This document shows positions 52,262 to 60,522 of a stretch of 64,000 bases of DNA, one piece after another (positions within the stretch are counted from its first letter, which is position 1; every line of letters starts with the position of its first letter). The notes beneath the pieces were generated by a model. That model was not told the DNA's origin and made no database searches. It saw only the letters and a program-made list of their open reading frames with translations. Where the stretch lies: assembly GCF_965200585.1 (NCBI RefSeq), contig NZ_OZ241361.1; one strand, given 5' to 3'. The DNA comes from Bacterioplanoides sp965200585 (GTDB taxonomy: Bacteria > Pseudomonadota > Gammaproteobacteria > Pseudomonadales > Oceanobacteraceae). The translations under genes were made by a program, and so were the position numbers.

Positions 52262-53035
52262 TTATTTCAGAGCAATTAGTGCTTTTAACAGGCGTGGGTT
52301 GCTGACAACAATGTTCGCGCCCGGTTTTACCTGAGGTGCGCCGCTGATGTCAGATACTAAGCAGCCTGCTTCAGAGGCAATCAGTGTACCTGCGGTCAGG
52401 GCGAACTCATCAACATTGCTAAGCAGGCCGCCCTGGAAACGATCGGCTGCCACATAAGCCAGAGATAAGGCATTGGAGCCAATGTTACGCAGGTCGTAGC
52501 TTTGAGCCATCAGCTTTTGCAAGCGCTGGCGCTGGTCAAAGGCTTCGTCGTTAAAGCTTAACGGCTGGGTGTAACCAATGATGGCATCTTCCAGGGTATT
52601 GATCTGACTGGCACGGATACGACGGTTGTTCAGCTGAGTACCGCGACCACGGGAGGCGGTAAACTCATCACCATTCATTGGGTTAACCATGATGGCGTGT
52701 TCGGTTTTGTTGTTTTGCAGGCAGCTGATGGTGATGGCAAAAGACGGAATTCCTACGCGGAAATTGGAGATGTCATCAATCACACAAATTTGCCAGGTTG
52801 GCTGCTTTTCATCAGTGATGTTGGCACCGGTCTCACGGCCATAAAAATTATGCTCAGGCAGTGATTTTTTCAGCTCAAAGATGATGCTTTTTTCCAGACC
52901 GATGGTGCAGTCTGCGATAAATTTTGCTTTTTCCTGATCGGTACTTTGTGATGCATCAAAACGATCAAGACGACGAACGAGATCCTGACCAGCATTACGC
53001 GCAGCGCGCAACGCCAGGTTAACCATGGGCTGCAT
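52262..53035 (-). CDS. suhB: SuhB/inositol monophosphatase family protein with degenerate active site
   Basis: A 257-residue IMPase-fold protein. Fold motifs such as NPMNGDEFTASRGRGTQLN and GSNALSLAYVAADRF match SuhB. The catalytic ones do not. The usual D-P-x-D-G-T-x-N-F loop is shortened to VIDDISNF (about 85-92), the DFVT-x-x-D segment reads KFIADCT, E-E-S-G is RETG (67-70) and PWD is NVD. Loss of metal ligands should abolish phosphatase activity. E. coli SuhB also acts in rRNA transcription antitermination without needing catalysis. The suhB/trmJ divergence is conserved in relatives, which supports the name. Confidence 0.8.
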   Translation of the reverse strand: MQPMVNLALRAARNAGQDLVRRLDRFDASQSTDQEKAKFIADCTIGLEKSIIFELKKSLPEHNFYGRETGANITDEKQPTWQICVIDDISNFRVGIPSFAITISCLQNNKTEHAIMVNPMNGDEFTASRGRGTQLNNRRIRASQINTLEDAIIGYTQPLSFNDEAFDQRQRLQKLMAQSYDLRNIGSNALSLAYVAADRFQGGLLSNVDEFALTAGTLIASEAGCLVSDISGAPQVKPGANIVVSNPRLLKALIALK

Positions 53036-53172
53036 AGGAATTGCTATCTCTTAAAGAACAGTGAACAGACAATTATATCACCGGCGCTACCTTTTGCGCT
53101 ACACTTCTGCTCTTTTGGCTGGCACCTAAAATGGTTGTCAGTCTGACTTTAGCGCAGAGAAATACGCGAGCT

Positions 53173-53964
53173 ATGCTGGACAATATTCAGATCGTTATGG
53201 TGAATACCACCCATTCCGGAAATATCGGAGCGGCGGCCAGAGCGATGAAAAACATGGGTCTGAGTCGCCTAGTGCTGGTTGATCCGAAAGCAGATATTAA
53301 TGAAGAGGCCATTCAGCGCTCATCCCGGGCAGAAGATATTCTGCATCAGGCGGTTATTACGGATACGTTAGAAGAAGCGATTGCTGACTGTGGTTTTGTG
53401 GTCGGCACCAGTGCCCGCAGTCGTAATATCCCCTGGCCATTGCTGAACCCTCGTGAGTGTGCGACCAAGGTGGCGCAAGCTGCCGGGCAAAACAGCCGGA
53501 TTGCACTGGTTTTTGGCCGCGAGTCCAGCGGCTTAACTAATGAAGAGCTGCATTTGTGTCACGCGCATGTGCATATCCCAACCGATGAAAACTTCTCATC
53601 ACTCAACGTCTCTCAGGCGATTCAGGTGATGTGTTATGAAATGCGTCTGGCCGCCATCTCAGAAGGTGGCGATCAATCTTCGGCTGACCATCCAATCTGG
53701 GGAGTTGATTGGGACTATGAGCTGGCCAGTCACGCCGAATTGAACGGCATGTTGCAGCATATGGAACAAACCATGGTTGATATCGGCTTTCTTGACCCCA
53801 ATACTCCCAAACAAACCATGGCACGTATGCGACGCCTGTATCAGCGTGCGGGCATGGATAAAATGGAAATCAATATTATGCGGGGCATGTTCAGTGCGGT
53901 TCAGCGCCAACAAGCCTCTTTAAAAACAGCAGAATCTGCTGAGCAAGACGGAGACTCACATTGA
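53173..53964 (+). CDS. trmJ: tRNA (cytidine/uridine-2-prime-O)-methyltransferase TrmJ
   Basis: A 263-residue SPOUT methyltransferase. VNTTHSGNIGAAARAMKNMG, FGRESSGLTNEEL and SSLNVSQAIQVM are the three trefoil-knot motifs. It methylates position 32 of several tRNAs. It is divergent from suhB and overlaps cysE by 4 nt. Confidence 0.94.
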   Translation: MLDNIQIVMVNTTHSGNIGAAARAMKNMGLSRLVLVDPKADINEEAIQRSSRAEDILHQAVITDTLEEAIADCGFVVGTSARSRNIPWPLLNPRECATKVAQAAGQNSRIALVFGRESSGLTNEELHLCHAHVHIPTDENFSSLNVSQAIQVMCYEMRLAAISEGGDQSSADHPIWGVDWDYELASHAELNGMLQHMEQTMVDIGFLDPNTPKQTMARMRRLYQRAGMDKMEINIMRGMFSAVQRQQASLKTAESAEQDGDSH

Positions 53965-54782
53965 GTATCAAACACATTCGTGAAGACATCGCCTGCGTCT
54001 TTGAACGTGACCCGGCGGCACGAAATACTTTTGAAGTGATTACGACGTATCCGGGCGTGCATGCCATCGTGCATTATCGCATCGCGAACTGGCTGTGGCG
54101 CAAAAACTTCAAATGGTTGTCGCGCTTATTGTCCACCTTCAGTCGCTGGATGACCGGCATTGAGATTCACCCGGGCGCCACCATTGGTCGTCGCTTCTTT
54201 ATTGACCATGGCATGGGTGTGGTTGTGGGTGAGACGGCCGAGATTGGTGATGATTGTACTCTTTACCATGGCGTTACTTTAGGTGGCACCAGCTGGAATA
54301 AAGGCAAGCGTCACCCGACATTAAAAGATGGTGTGGTGGTTGGTGCAGGTGCCAAGGTGTTGGGCCCGATTGTCGTGGGTGATAATGCCCGGATTGGTTC
54401 CAATGCGGTGGTGACTAAGGAAGTTCCGGATGCCGTTACTGTTGTGGGCATCCCAGGACGTATTGTGCGCAAAGCCACAACCGAGCAGGATAGCCGCCGT
54501 AAAGCCATGGCCGAAAAAATGGGCTTTGACTCTTATGGTATGGCTGATGAAATGCCGGATCCGATTGCCCGCTCGATTCATAATATGATGGATCATATGC
54601 ACGCGGTGGACGATAAAATTGATCGTATGTGTAAAGCGCTTAACGATCTTGGTGATAACACCTGCAACGAAGCTCTGCCTGAGCTGAAAGAAGAAAACTT
54701 TGTCAGTCTCAGTGAGTTGGGTAGCAGTAATGATGCTGTCAGCTCTGATGATGACGTGAAGAAAGGTCAGGATGTTAACTAA
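53961..54782 (+). CDS. cysE: Serine O-acetyltransferase
   Basis: A 273-residue left-handed beta-helix acetyltransferase. Hexapeptide repeats run from about 68 (GIEIHPGATIGRRFFIDHG) to 172, with the catalytic HGVTLGGTSW region. It makes O-acetylserine for cysteine synthesis. It is the short-N-terminus type rather than E. coli CysE; the acidic tail of about 60 residues (Asp/Ser/Asn-rich) is unusual. The start is TTG within the trmJ stop, with GGAG upstream. The stop touches the iscR operator. Confidence 0.93.
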   Translation: MSIKHIREDIACVFERDPAARNTFEVITTYPGVHAIVHYRIANWLWRKNFKWLSRLLSTFSRWMTGIEIHPGATIGRRFFIDHGMGVVVGETAEIGDDCTLYHGVTLGGTSWNKGKRHPTLKDGVVVGAGAKVLGPIVVGDNARIGSNAVVTKEVPDAVTVVGIPGRIVRKATTEQDSRRKAMAEKMGFDSYGMADEMPDPIARSIHNMMDHMHAVDDKIDRMCKALNDLGDNTCNEALPELKEENFVSLSELGSSNDAVSSDDDVKKGQDVN

Positions 54783-54815
54783 TACTTGACTGCTTTTGTC
54801 GGGTATCCGCATAAT
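54782..54815 (+). promoter_or_regulatory. iscR: iscR promoter with type 1 IscR site
   Basis: TTGACT (54786-54791), 18 bp, CATAAT (54810-54815). The stretch 54782-54806 (ATACTTGACT...GTCGGGTAT) closely fits the type 1 site bound by [2Fe-2S]-IscR in E. coli and covers the -35 box. Autorepression by the cluster form is therefore likely. Confidence 0.65.
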
Positions 54816-54842
54816 TCCACCTGATGATGAGAGGAGAGAGTT

Positions 54843-55328
54843 ATGCGTTTAACGACAAAGGGCCGCTATGCGGTAACAGCCATGCTGGATCTGGCACTTC
54901 ATGCTCAGACTGGCCCGGTAAGCCTGAATGATATTTCAGGCCGCCAAGGTATTTCTCTCTCTTATCTGGAACAGTTATTCGCCAAACTGCGTCGTAACGG
55001 CTTGGTTGCCAGTGTGCGTGGCCCGGGTGGTGGTTATCGTCTGAGTCGCGGTGATGATGAAATTCAGGTGGCGGAAATTATTGATGCCGTGAATGAATCC
55101 ATGGATGCTACTAAATGTAATCGTCAAGGTGACTGTCAGAATGGCGATGCCTGCCTGACTCATCATCTGTGGATTGATTTGAGTGATCAGATTCATCAGT
55201 TTTTATCTGAAATCACGCTGAAGTCGTTGTTGCAACGCGAAGAAATCCGCCAGATATCTGAGCGTCAGGACGAAGCGGCGAAAAGCCGTATTGATACTAT
55301 CCTGGCTGCCGAAGGTGCTCTGGCCTAA
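54843..55328 (+). CDS. iscR: Fe-S cluster regulator IscR
   Basis: A 161-residue Rrf2-family winged-helix regulator. MRLTTKGRYAVTAMLDLA opens it; the cluster ligands are three cysteines at 92, 98 and 104 with His107 (KCNRQGDC...ACLTHHLW). GAGGAGAG precedes the ATG. It senses Fe-S status and normally represses the isc operon. Its last codons lie in the first of three 22-bp tandem repeats. Only one isc-like gene follows. Confidence 0.95.
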   Translation: MRLTTKGRYAVTAMLDLALHAQTGPVSLNDISGRQGISLSYLEQLFAKLRRNGLVASVRGPGGGYRLSRGDDEIQVAEIIDAVNESMDATKCNRQGDCQNGDACLTHHLWIDLSDQIHQFLSEITLKSLLQREEIRQISERQDEAAKSRIDTILAAEGALA

Positions 55329-55378
55329 TGGTATAGGCGCTTTAGCCTAGCGACATAGGTGCCTTGGCCTAACGACCA
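55313..55378. repeat. Three tandem 22-bp repeats across the iscR stop codon
   Basis: Units 55313-55334, 55335-55356 and 55357-55378 share AGGYGC..TRGCCTA. The iscR TAA is in unit 1. Each carries TAGGC/GCCTA-like arms able to fold. They look like local duplication in the iscR-iscS gap. Confidence 0.65.
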
Positions 55379-55492
55379 GCCGCTGAATCAAGCCGGCAGT
55401 TTGTGAGCAAATGCAGACTGCCTACTTGACCTGCTCCCGTTGCTGTTGACAATGTCCGTCCGGATTTTACTTTCAACACCGATATCTTTTTC

Positions 55493-56650
55493 ATGAATCC
55501 AATTTATCTTGATTATGCCGCCACCACGCCGGTTGACCCTCGGGTTGCCGAATTAATGGCGCAATGCCTGACGCAGGAAGGCAACTTTGCCAATCCGGCC
55601 TCTCGTTCTCATAAGTTTGGCTGGAAGGCTGAACAAGCCGTTGAGCAAGCACGGCGTCAGCTGGCGGATCTGTTAGGTGCTGATCCACGCGAAATTGTCT
55701 GGACATCCGGCGCAACCGAAAGCAATAACCTGGCATTAAAGGGTGTGGTTGAGCAACGACGTGCCGCCGATCCGCAACAACCGTTACATATCATCACTTC
55801 TGCGATTGAGCACAAAGCCATTCTGGATACTTGTGCCTATCTTGAGGCTCAGGGAGTGATGGTGGATTACCTGACCCCGGATGCCGATGGCCTGATTTCC
55901 GCAGAGCAAGTTGGTGCTGCGTTAAAACCGGAAACTTGCTTAGTCTCATTAATGGCGGTCAATAACGAACTGGGGACGCTGACAGATATTCCGGCCATTG
56001 CCTCGGTTCTGAAAGGGACAGACGTGTTATTACACGTGGATGCTGCTCAGGCCGTTGGCAAAATGGCGATTGATGTGAATCAGTGGCAGATCGATTTGTT
56101 ATCGGTATCGGCGCACAAAATGTACGGCCCGAAAGGCATTGGTGCCTTGTATGTCCGTCGTGAGCCGCAGGTGAAAATTGCGGCGCAGATTCATGGTGGT
56201 GGGCATGAGCGGGGTATGCGCTCCGGTACGCTGGCAACCCATCAGCTGGTTGGGCTGGGCGAAGCGGCTGTGCTGGCGCAGCAGGAAATGGCGGATGAAG
56301 TGGAGCGTATCCGCCAGTTGCGCGATGCCTTGTGGCAAGGGTTAGAGTCCTTCGGTGGTGTCTATCTTAATGGTCATGCGCAACAGCGCAGTGCTGGTCA
56401 TCTGAACGTCAGCTTTGATGGCGTGGATGGCGAAATTCTGCTGGCATCATTAGCCAAAGTGGCGGTCTCTTCCGGCTCAGCCTGTACTTCAGCCAGTGTT
56501 GAACCGTCTTATGTATTAAAGGCAATTGGCCGTAGTGATGAGCTGGCCCATGCCGGGCTGCGTTTCTCCGTTGGGCGCTTTACTACACAAGCCGAAATTG
56601 ACGCAACGATCCAAGAAGTTGGGCGGGTTCTGGGGTTGCTGCGTAGCTGA
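55493..56650 (+). CDS. iscS: IscS-type cysteine desulfurase, C-terminally short
   Basis: A 385-residue PLP enzyme. IYLDYAATTPVDPR, SAHKMYGPKGIG (PLP lysine) and the cysteine loop GSACTSASVEPSYVL are all as in IscS. It releases sulfur from cysteine for Fe-S clusters and thiolated tRNA. It stops at LGLLRS, about 20 residues before the E. coli IscS end, losing the tail that helps bind IscU. No iscU, iscA, hscBA or fdx follows; ndk is next. A 164-bp gap separates it from iscR, and no ribosome binding site is evident. Confidence 0.9.
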   Translation: MNPIYLDYAATTPVDPRVAELMAQCLTQEGNFANPASRSHKFGWKAEQAVEQARRQLADLLGADPREIVWTSGATESNNLALKGVVEQRRAADPQQPLHIITSAIEHKAILDTCAYLEAQGVMVDYLTPDADGLISAEQVGAALKPETCLVSLMAVNNELGTLTDIPAIASVLKGTDVLLHVDAAQAVGKMAIDVNQWQIDLLSVSAHKMYGPKGIGALYVRREPQVKIAAQIHGGGHERGMRSGTLATHQLVGLGEAAVLAQQEMADEVERIRQLRDALWQGLESFGGVYLNGHAQQRSAGHLNVSFDGVDGEILLASLAKVAVSSGSACTSASVEPSYVLKAIGRSDELAHAGLRFSVGRFTTQAEIDATIQEVGRVLGLLRS

Positions 56651-56752
56651 TAAGAGCCGCGCTTAGGTGTTGTTTGACTCAGACAGACAGCAACGCACAC
56701 AAATTTACGCGCAAAGCGCGGAATTCGCGTACAACTTTCATAAAAAGCTGCG

Positions 56753-56758
56753 TATAAT
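56753..56758 (+). promoter_or_regulatory. -10 element of the ndk promoter
   Basis: A perfect TATAAT 85 bp before the ndk ATG; TACAAC is 17 bp upstream as a poor -35. It implies that ndk is expressed separately from the desulfurase gene. Confidence 0.45.
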
Positions 56759-56842
56759 CCGCGGGTTTTATTTGGAGCGCAGCCTTATGGCTGCATTCCA
56801 ATGGTATTGTTAATTTAAAATCGATTCTAATGGGAGCTTAAA

Positions 56843-57268
56843 ATGGCTGTAGAACGTACTCTTTCTATCGTTAAACCAGATGCAGTTGGCAAAAACGTTA
56901 TTGGTGAAATCCTGGCTCGTTTCGAGAAAGCGGGTCTGCAAATCGTTGCTGCTAAAATGCTGCAACTGGACGACGAAAAAGCGGGCGGTTTCTACGCTGA
57001 GCACGCTGAGCGTCCTTTCTTCAAAGATCTGGTTGGTTTCATGACTTCTGGCCCGGTTGTTGTTCAGGTTCTGGAAGGTGAAGGCGCAATCGCTAAAAAC
57101 CGTGAACTGATGGGCGCAACTAACCCACAAGAAGCTGACGCTGGCACTATCCGTGCTGATTTCGCACAAAGCATCGATGCTAACGCGGTACACGGTTCTG
57201 ACTCTGCTGAGTCTGCTGCTCGCGAAATCGATTACTTCTTCGCTGCTGAAGAAATCTGCCCACGTTAA
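56843..57268 (+). CDS. ndk: Nucleoside diphosphate kinase
   Basis: A 141-residue kinase balancing nucleoside triphosphates. RTLSIVKPDAV opens it, and the phosphohistidine is in NAVHGSDS (His117). Normal length. TGGGAG precedes the ATG. In pseudomonads ndk follows the full isc operon; here the isc genes in between are missing. Confidence 0.97.
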   Translation: MAVERTLSIVKPDAVGKNVIGEILARFEKAGLQIVAAKMLQLDDEKAGGFYAEHAERPFFKDLVGFMTSGPVVVQVLEGEGAIAKNRELMGATNPQEADAGTIRADFAQSIDANAVHGSDSAESAAREIDYFFAAEEICPR

Positions 57269-57287
57269 TTCTCACCAGAGAATACGT

Positions 57288-57357
57288 GCTGGGGCCGGGC
57301 GCTAGCCGCGAAGCCCCAGAACCACAAAGAGCCAGCGGTGAAAACCGGCTCTTTGTG
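57288..57357 (+). terminator. Two tandem hairpins between ndk and rlmN
   Basis: CTGGGGC/GCCCCAG (about 57288-57319) is followed by CACAAAGAGCC/GGCTCTTTGTG (57323-57333 and 57347-57357), whose loop contains an inner CGGT-GAAA-ACCG stem. No clean T-run follows. They may end most ndk transcripts or protect them from decay. Confidence 0.45.
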
Positions 57358-57409
57358 ATCCCCGCCAGGATGCATCTGATTCACACGCTTAATCCAGGTA
57401 CTCAACCCG

Positions 57410-58549
57410 ATGTCTGATACTGCTGAAAAAATTAACCTATTAGGTTTATCTCCCACCAAAATGGAAGCCTTTTTTGCCGATTTGGGCGAAAAGAAGTTCC
57501 GTGCCCAGCAGATGTTGAAGTGGATTCATCAGTATGGCGAAGCCGATTTCGGCAAAATGACCAATATGAGCAAAGGTCTGCGCGCCAAACTGGCCGAGGT
57601 CAGTGAGATCAAGCTGCCAGAAGTGACCTACGATCAAACTTCCAAAGACGGCACCCGTAAATGGGTGATGAAGATGGAAGGCGGCAGCTCAGTGGAAACG
57701 GTTTATATCCCGGAAAAAGAACGCGGCACCTTATGTGTCAGCTCTCAGATTGGCTGCTCGCTGGATTGTTCTTTCTGCTCCACCGGTAAACAGGGTTTTA
57801 ACCGCGATCTTAGCGCAGCTGAAATTATTGGACAGGTGTATGTCGCGGCCATGGCATTTCATGAGCCAGGCGAGCGACGTGAACGCAAAATCACCAATGT
57901 GGTGATGATGGGCATGGGTGAGCCCCTGCTGAATTTTGATAACGTTGTTGATGCCATGGCATTAATGATGGAAGACAACGCTTATGGCTTGTCAAAACGC
58001 CGGGTGACCTTAAGCACCTCGGGTGTGGTACCACAAATTGATCGCTTGGGTGAAATTACCGATGTATCGCTGGCCATTTCGCTGCACGCCCCTAACGATG
58101 AATTGCGTAACCAGCTGGTACCACTGAATAAAAAATATCCGATCAAAGAACTGATTGCCTCGGTTAATCGTTACCTGGATAAACTGCCGGATCGTCGTAA
58201 GGCAACCATCGAATACACACTGATTGATGGGGTAAACGACGAGATAGAACACGCCCAGCAACTGGCTGAGTTAATGAAGCAGGTGCCGTGCAAAATTAAC
58301 CTGATTCCGTTTAACCCGTTCCCGAATTCTGGCTATAAGCGCCCAAGCAATAACCGTACTTACCGTTTCCGCGATCATCTGATTAACGCCGGCCATATTG
58401 TGACCATTCGTTCTACCCGGGGTGATGACATTGATGCTGCTTGTGGGCAGTTGGTTGGGCGCGTAGAAGACCGCACCCGTCGTAGCGCAAAATACATTAA
58501 TGCGGTACAACTGGATGAATCTCAACAATCCATAGAAGCAGGTCGTTAA
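57410..58549 (+). CDS. rlmN: Dual-specificity 23S rRNA/tRNA m2A methyltransferase RlmN
   Basis: A 379-residue radical SAM enzyme. The cluster motif is CSLDCSFC, and the methyl-carrying cysteine is near the C-terminus (DAACGQL). GMGEPLLN and SLHAPNDELR are typical. It methylates A2503 of 23S rRNA and A37 of some tRNAs. It begins the rlmN-pilF-ispG-hisS-yfgM-bamB run. Confidence 0.96.
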   Translation: MSDTAEKINLLGLSPTKMEAFFADLGEKKFRAQQMLKWIHQYGEADFGKMTNMSKGLRAKLAEVSEIKLPEVTYDQTSKDGTRKWVMKMEGGSSVETVYIPEKERGTLCVSSQIGCSLDCSFCSTGKQGFNRDLSAAEIIGQVYVAAMAFHEPGERRERKITNVVMMGMGEPLLNFDNVVDAMALMMEDNAYGLSKRRVTLSTSGVVPQIDRLGEITDVSLAISLHAPNDELRNQLVPLNKKYPIKELIASVNRYLDKLPDRRKATIEYTLIDGVNDEIEHAQQLAELMKQVPCKINLIPFNPFPNSGYKRPSNNRTYRFRDHLINAGHIVTIRSTRGDDIDAACGQLVGRVEDRTRRSAKYINAVQLDESQQSIEAGR

Positions 58550-58551
58550 TA

Positions 58552-59355
58552 ATGAAAGGAAGTCGTGCGATTTTACGGACGCTGTTAGCCATGTTGGCAT
58601 TATCACTGGCCGCGTGTGTGACCGTGGTAGAATCGCCGTTTAACAAAAAGGCATCACCAGAAAAAGCCGTTGATAACTATACCCAGCTCGGCTTGGGTTA
58701 TATGCAGAAAGGCCGTAATGATCTGGCGCGCCTGCGCCTGCGTAAGGCACTCAGCATCAACGAAGACTACGCACCGGCAAACGATGCCATGGGCCTGTTA
58801 TGGCAAAGCGAAGGTGAGTTGGACTTAGCCGAAGAATCCTTTCAGAAAGCGATTTCACTCGACGGTGATTTTTCTCTGGCAAAACATCATCTGGGCCGTT
58901 TGTATTCCCAGCTGAAGCGCTATGACGATGCTGAGACCTACTTATTAAAAGCGGCACAGGATCGTTATTACGACAATCGTGCGTCGGCTTACAATGATCT
59001 GGCACTGAGTTATTTCCGTGCCGGTCAGGCTGAAAAAGCGATTGCAACATACCGCGAAGCGCTGCGCATCTCACCTTACAACGTGGATTCGCTGGTAAAT
59101 ATTTCAACTCTGCTATTCGAAGCGCAGAACTATCCGGACTCGGGCAAATACTTTGATCGCTTTGATCGTGTGGTAAAACGCGGTCAGGCTGGTTATTCCG
59201 CTCACAGTTTGTGGCTGGGCATTAAGTTATCGACGATTAGTCAGAACACACCACGAACCATTGAGCTGGCGACTCAGCTGAAACAGCTGTTCCCTCAATC
59301 ACAAGAATACAAAGAATATCAGCAGTCATTAAAAGACGCTGGAGCAGGTCAATAA
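58552..59355 (+). CDS. pilF: Type IV pilus biogenesis lipoprotein PilF/PilW
   Basis: A 267-residue lipoprotein with the lipobox L-A-A-C (Cys22) and about six TPR repeats from residue 40 (NYTQLGLGYMQKGR onward). PilF is the pilotin for the PilQ secretin. It starts 2 bp after rlmN, as in Pseudomonas. The next gene there is rodZ-like; here ispG follows directly. Confidence 0.92.
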   Translation: MKGSRAILRTLLAMLALSLAACVTVVESPFNKKASPEKAVDNYTQLGLGYMQKGRNDLARLRLRKALSINEDYAPANDAMGLLWQSEGELDLAEESFQKAISLDGDFSLAKHHLGRLYSQLKRYDDAETYLLKAAQDRYYDNRASAYNDLALSYFRAGQAEKAIATYREALRISPYNVDSLVNISTLLFEAQNYPDSGKYFDRFDRVVKRGQAGYSAHSLWLGIKLSTISQNTPRTIELATQLKQLFPQSQEYKEYQQSLKDAGAGQ

Positions 59356-59358
59356 TCG

Positions 59359-60477
59359 ATGAGCGCATTATTTGAGAATCCAATCAAACGACGTAAGACC
59401 CGCCAGATTATGGTGGGCGATGTGCCGATTGGTGGCGGTGCACCGATTGCGATTCAGACCATGACCAATACCGATACCATGGACATTGATGCCACGGTTG
59501 CTCAGATTCTGCGGGCACAGGATGCCGGAGCGGATATTGTGCGGGTATCGGTGCCAACCATGGAAGCAGCCGAAGCGTTCGGTGAAATTCGCAAGCAGGT
59601 CGATATCCCGCTGGTTTCTGATATTCACTTTGATTACCGCATTGCGTTGCGTGTGGCTGAGCTGGGTGTCGATTGTTTGCGTATTAACCCGGGTAATATT
59701 GGCCGTGAAGATCGGGTTCGTGCTGTGGTTGATGCTGCGCGTGAACGTAATATTCCGATTCGTATCGGGGTGAATGCCGGATCGCTGGAAAAAGATCTGC
59801 AGAAAAAATACGGCGAGCCAACCCCGGATGCGCTGGTCGAATCGGCCATGCGCCATATTGATATTCTCGACCGACTGGACTTTCAGGATTACAAACTGAG
59901 TCTGAAAGCCTCGGATATTTTTATGACGGTGGCTGCGTATCGCAAAATTTCTGAACAAATTGATCAGCCTCTGCACTTAGGTATTACCGAAGCCGGTGGT
60001 TTACGTGGTGGTACGGTAAAATCATCGATTGGCCTGGGGCTGTTATTATGGGATGGCATTGGCGACACCATTCGTGTGTCATTAGCCGCTGACCCGGTAG
60101 AAGAAGTGAAAGTTGGCTGGGATATGCTGAAATCCCTCAAACTGCGCTCCCGTGGCATTAATTTTATTGCCTGCCCAAGCTGCTCTCGTCAGAACTTTGA
60201 TGTGATTAAAACCATGAACGAGCTGGAAATGCGCACCGAAGATATCCGTACTTCGATGGATGTGTCGGTGATTGGTTGTGTGGTGAACGGCCCGGGTGAA
60301 GCCAAAGAAACCGACGTGGGTCTGGCCGGTGGTCAGCCGAATCTGGTTTATATTGATGGCAAACCGCAGGAAAAAATCGGCAACGATAATCTGGTGGACG
60401 ATTTGGAACGTTTAATTCGTGAACGTGCCACCGAGCTGGAAAAACAGCGTGAAGAATTAATTGCAACGGATGCCTGA
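59359..60477 (+). CDS. ispG: 4-hydroxy-3-methylbut-2-en-1-yl diphosphate synthase
   Basis: A 372-residue [4Fe-4S] enzyme of the MEP isoprenoid pathway. RRKTRQIMVGDVPIGGGAPI opens the TIM barrel, and the cluster cysteines are in ACPSCSRQNFD and GCVVNGPGEA. Normal length. It starts 3 bp after pilF. Confidence 0.97.
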   Translation: MSALFENPIKRRKTRQIMVGDVPIGGGAPIAIQTMTNTDTMDIDATVAQILRAQDAGADIVRVSVPTMEAAEAFGEIRKQVDIPLVSDIHFDYRIALRVAELGVDCLRINPGNIGREDRVRAVVDAARERNIPIRIGVNAGSLEKDLQKKYGEPTPDALVESAMRHIDILDRLDFQDYKLSLKASDIFMTVAAYRKISEQIDQPLHLGITEAGGLRGGTVKSSIGLGLLLWDGIGDTIRVSLAADPVEEVKVGWDMLKSLKLRSRGINFIACPSCSRQNFDVIKTMNELEMRTEDIRTSMDVSVIGCVVNGPGEAKETDVGLAGGQPNLVYIDGKPQEKIGNDNLVDDLERLIRERATELEKQREELIATDA

Positions 60478-60522
60478 TTGGCATTGGTTCGGCAACGTAA
60501 AAGATAAGACGTAGATATTAAG

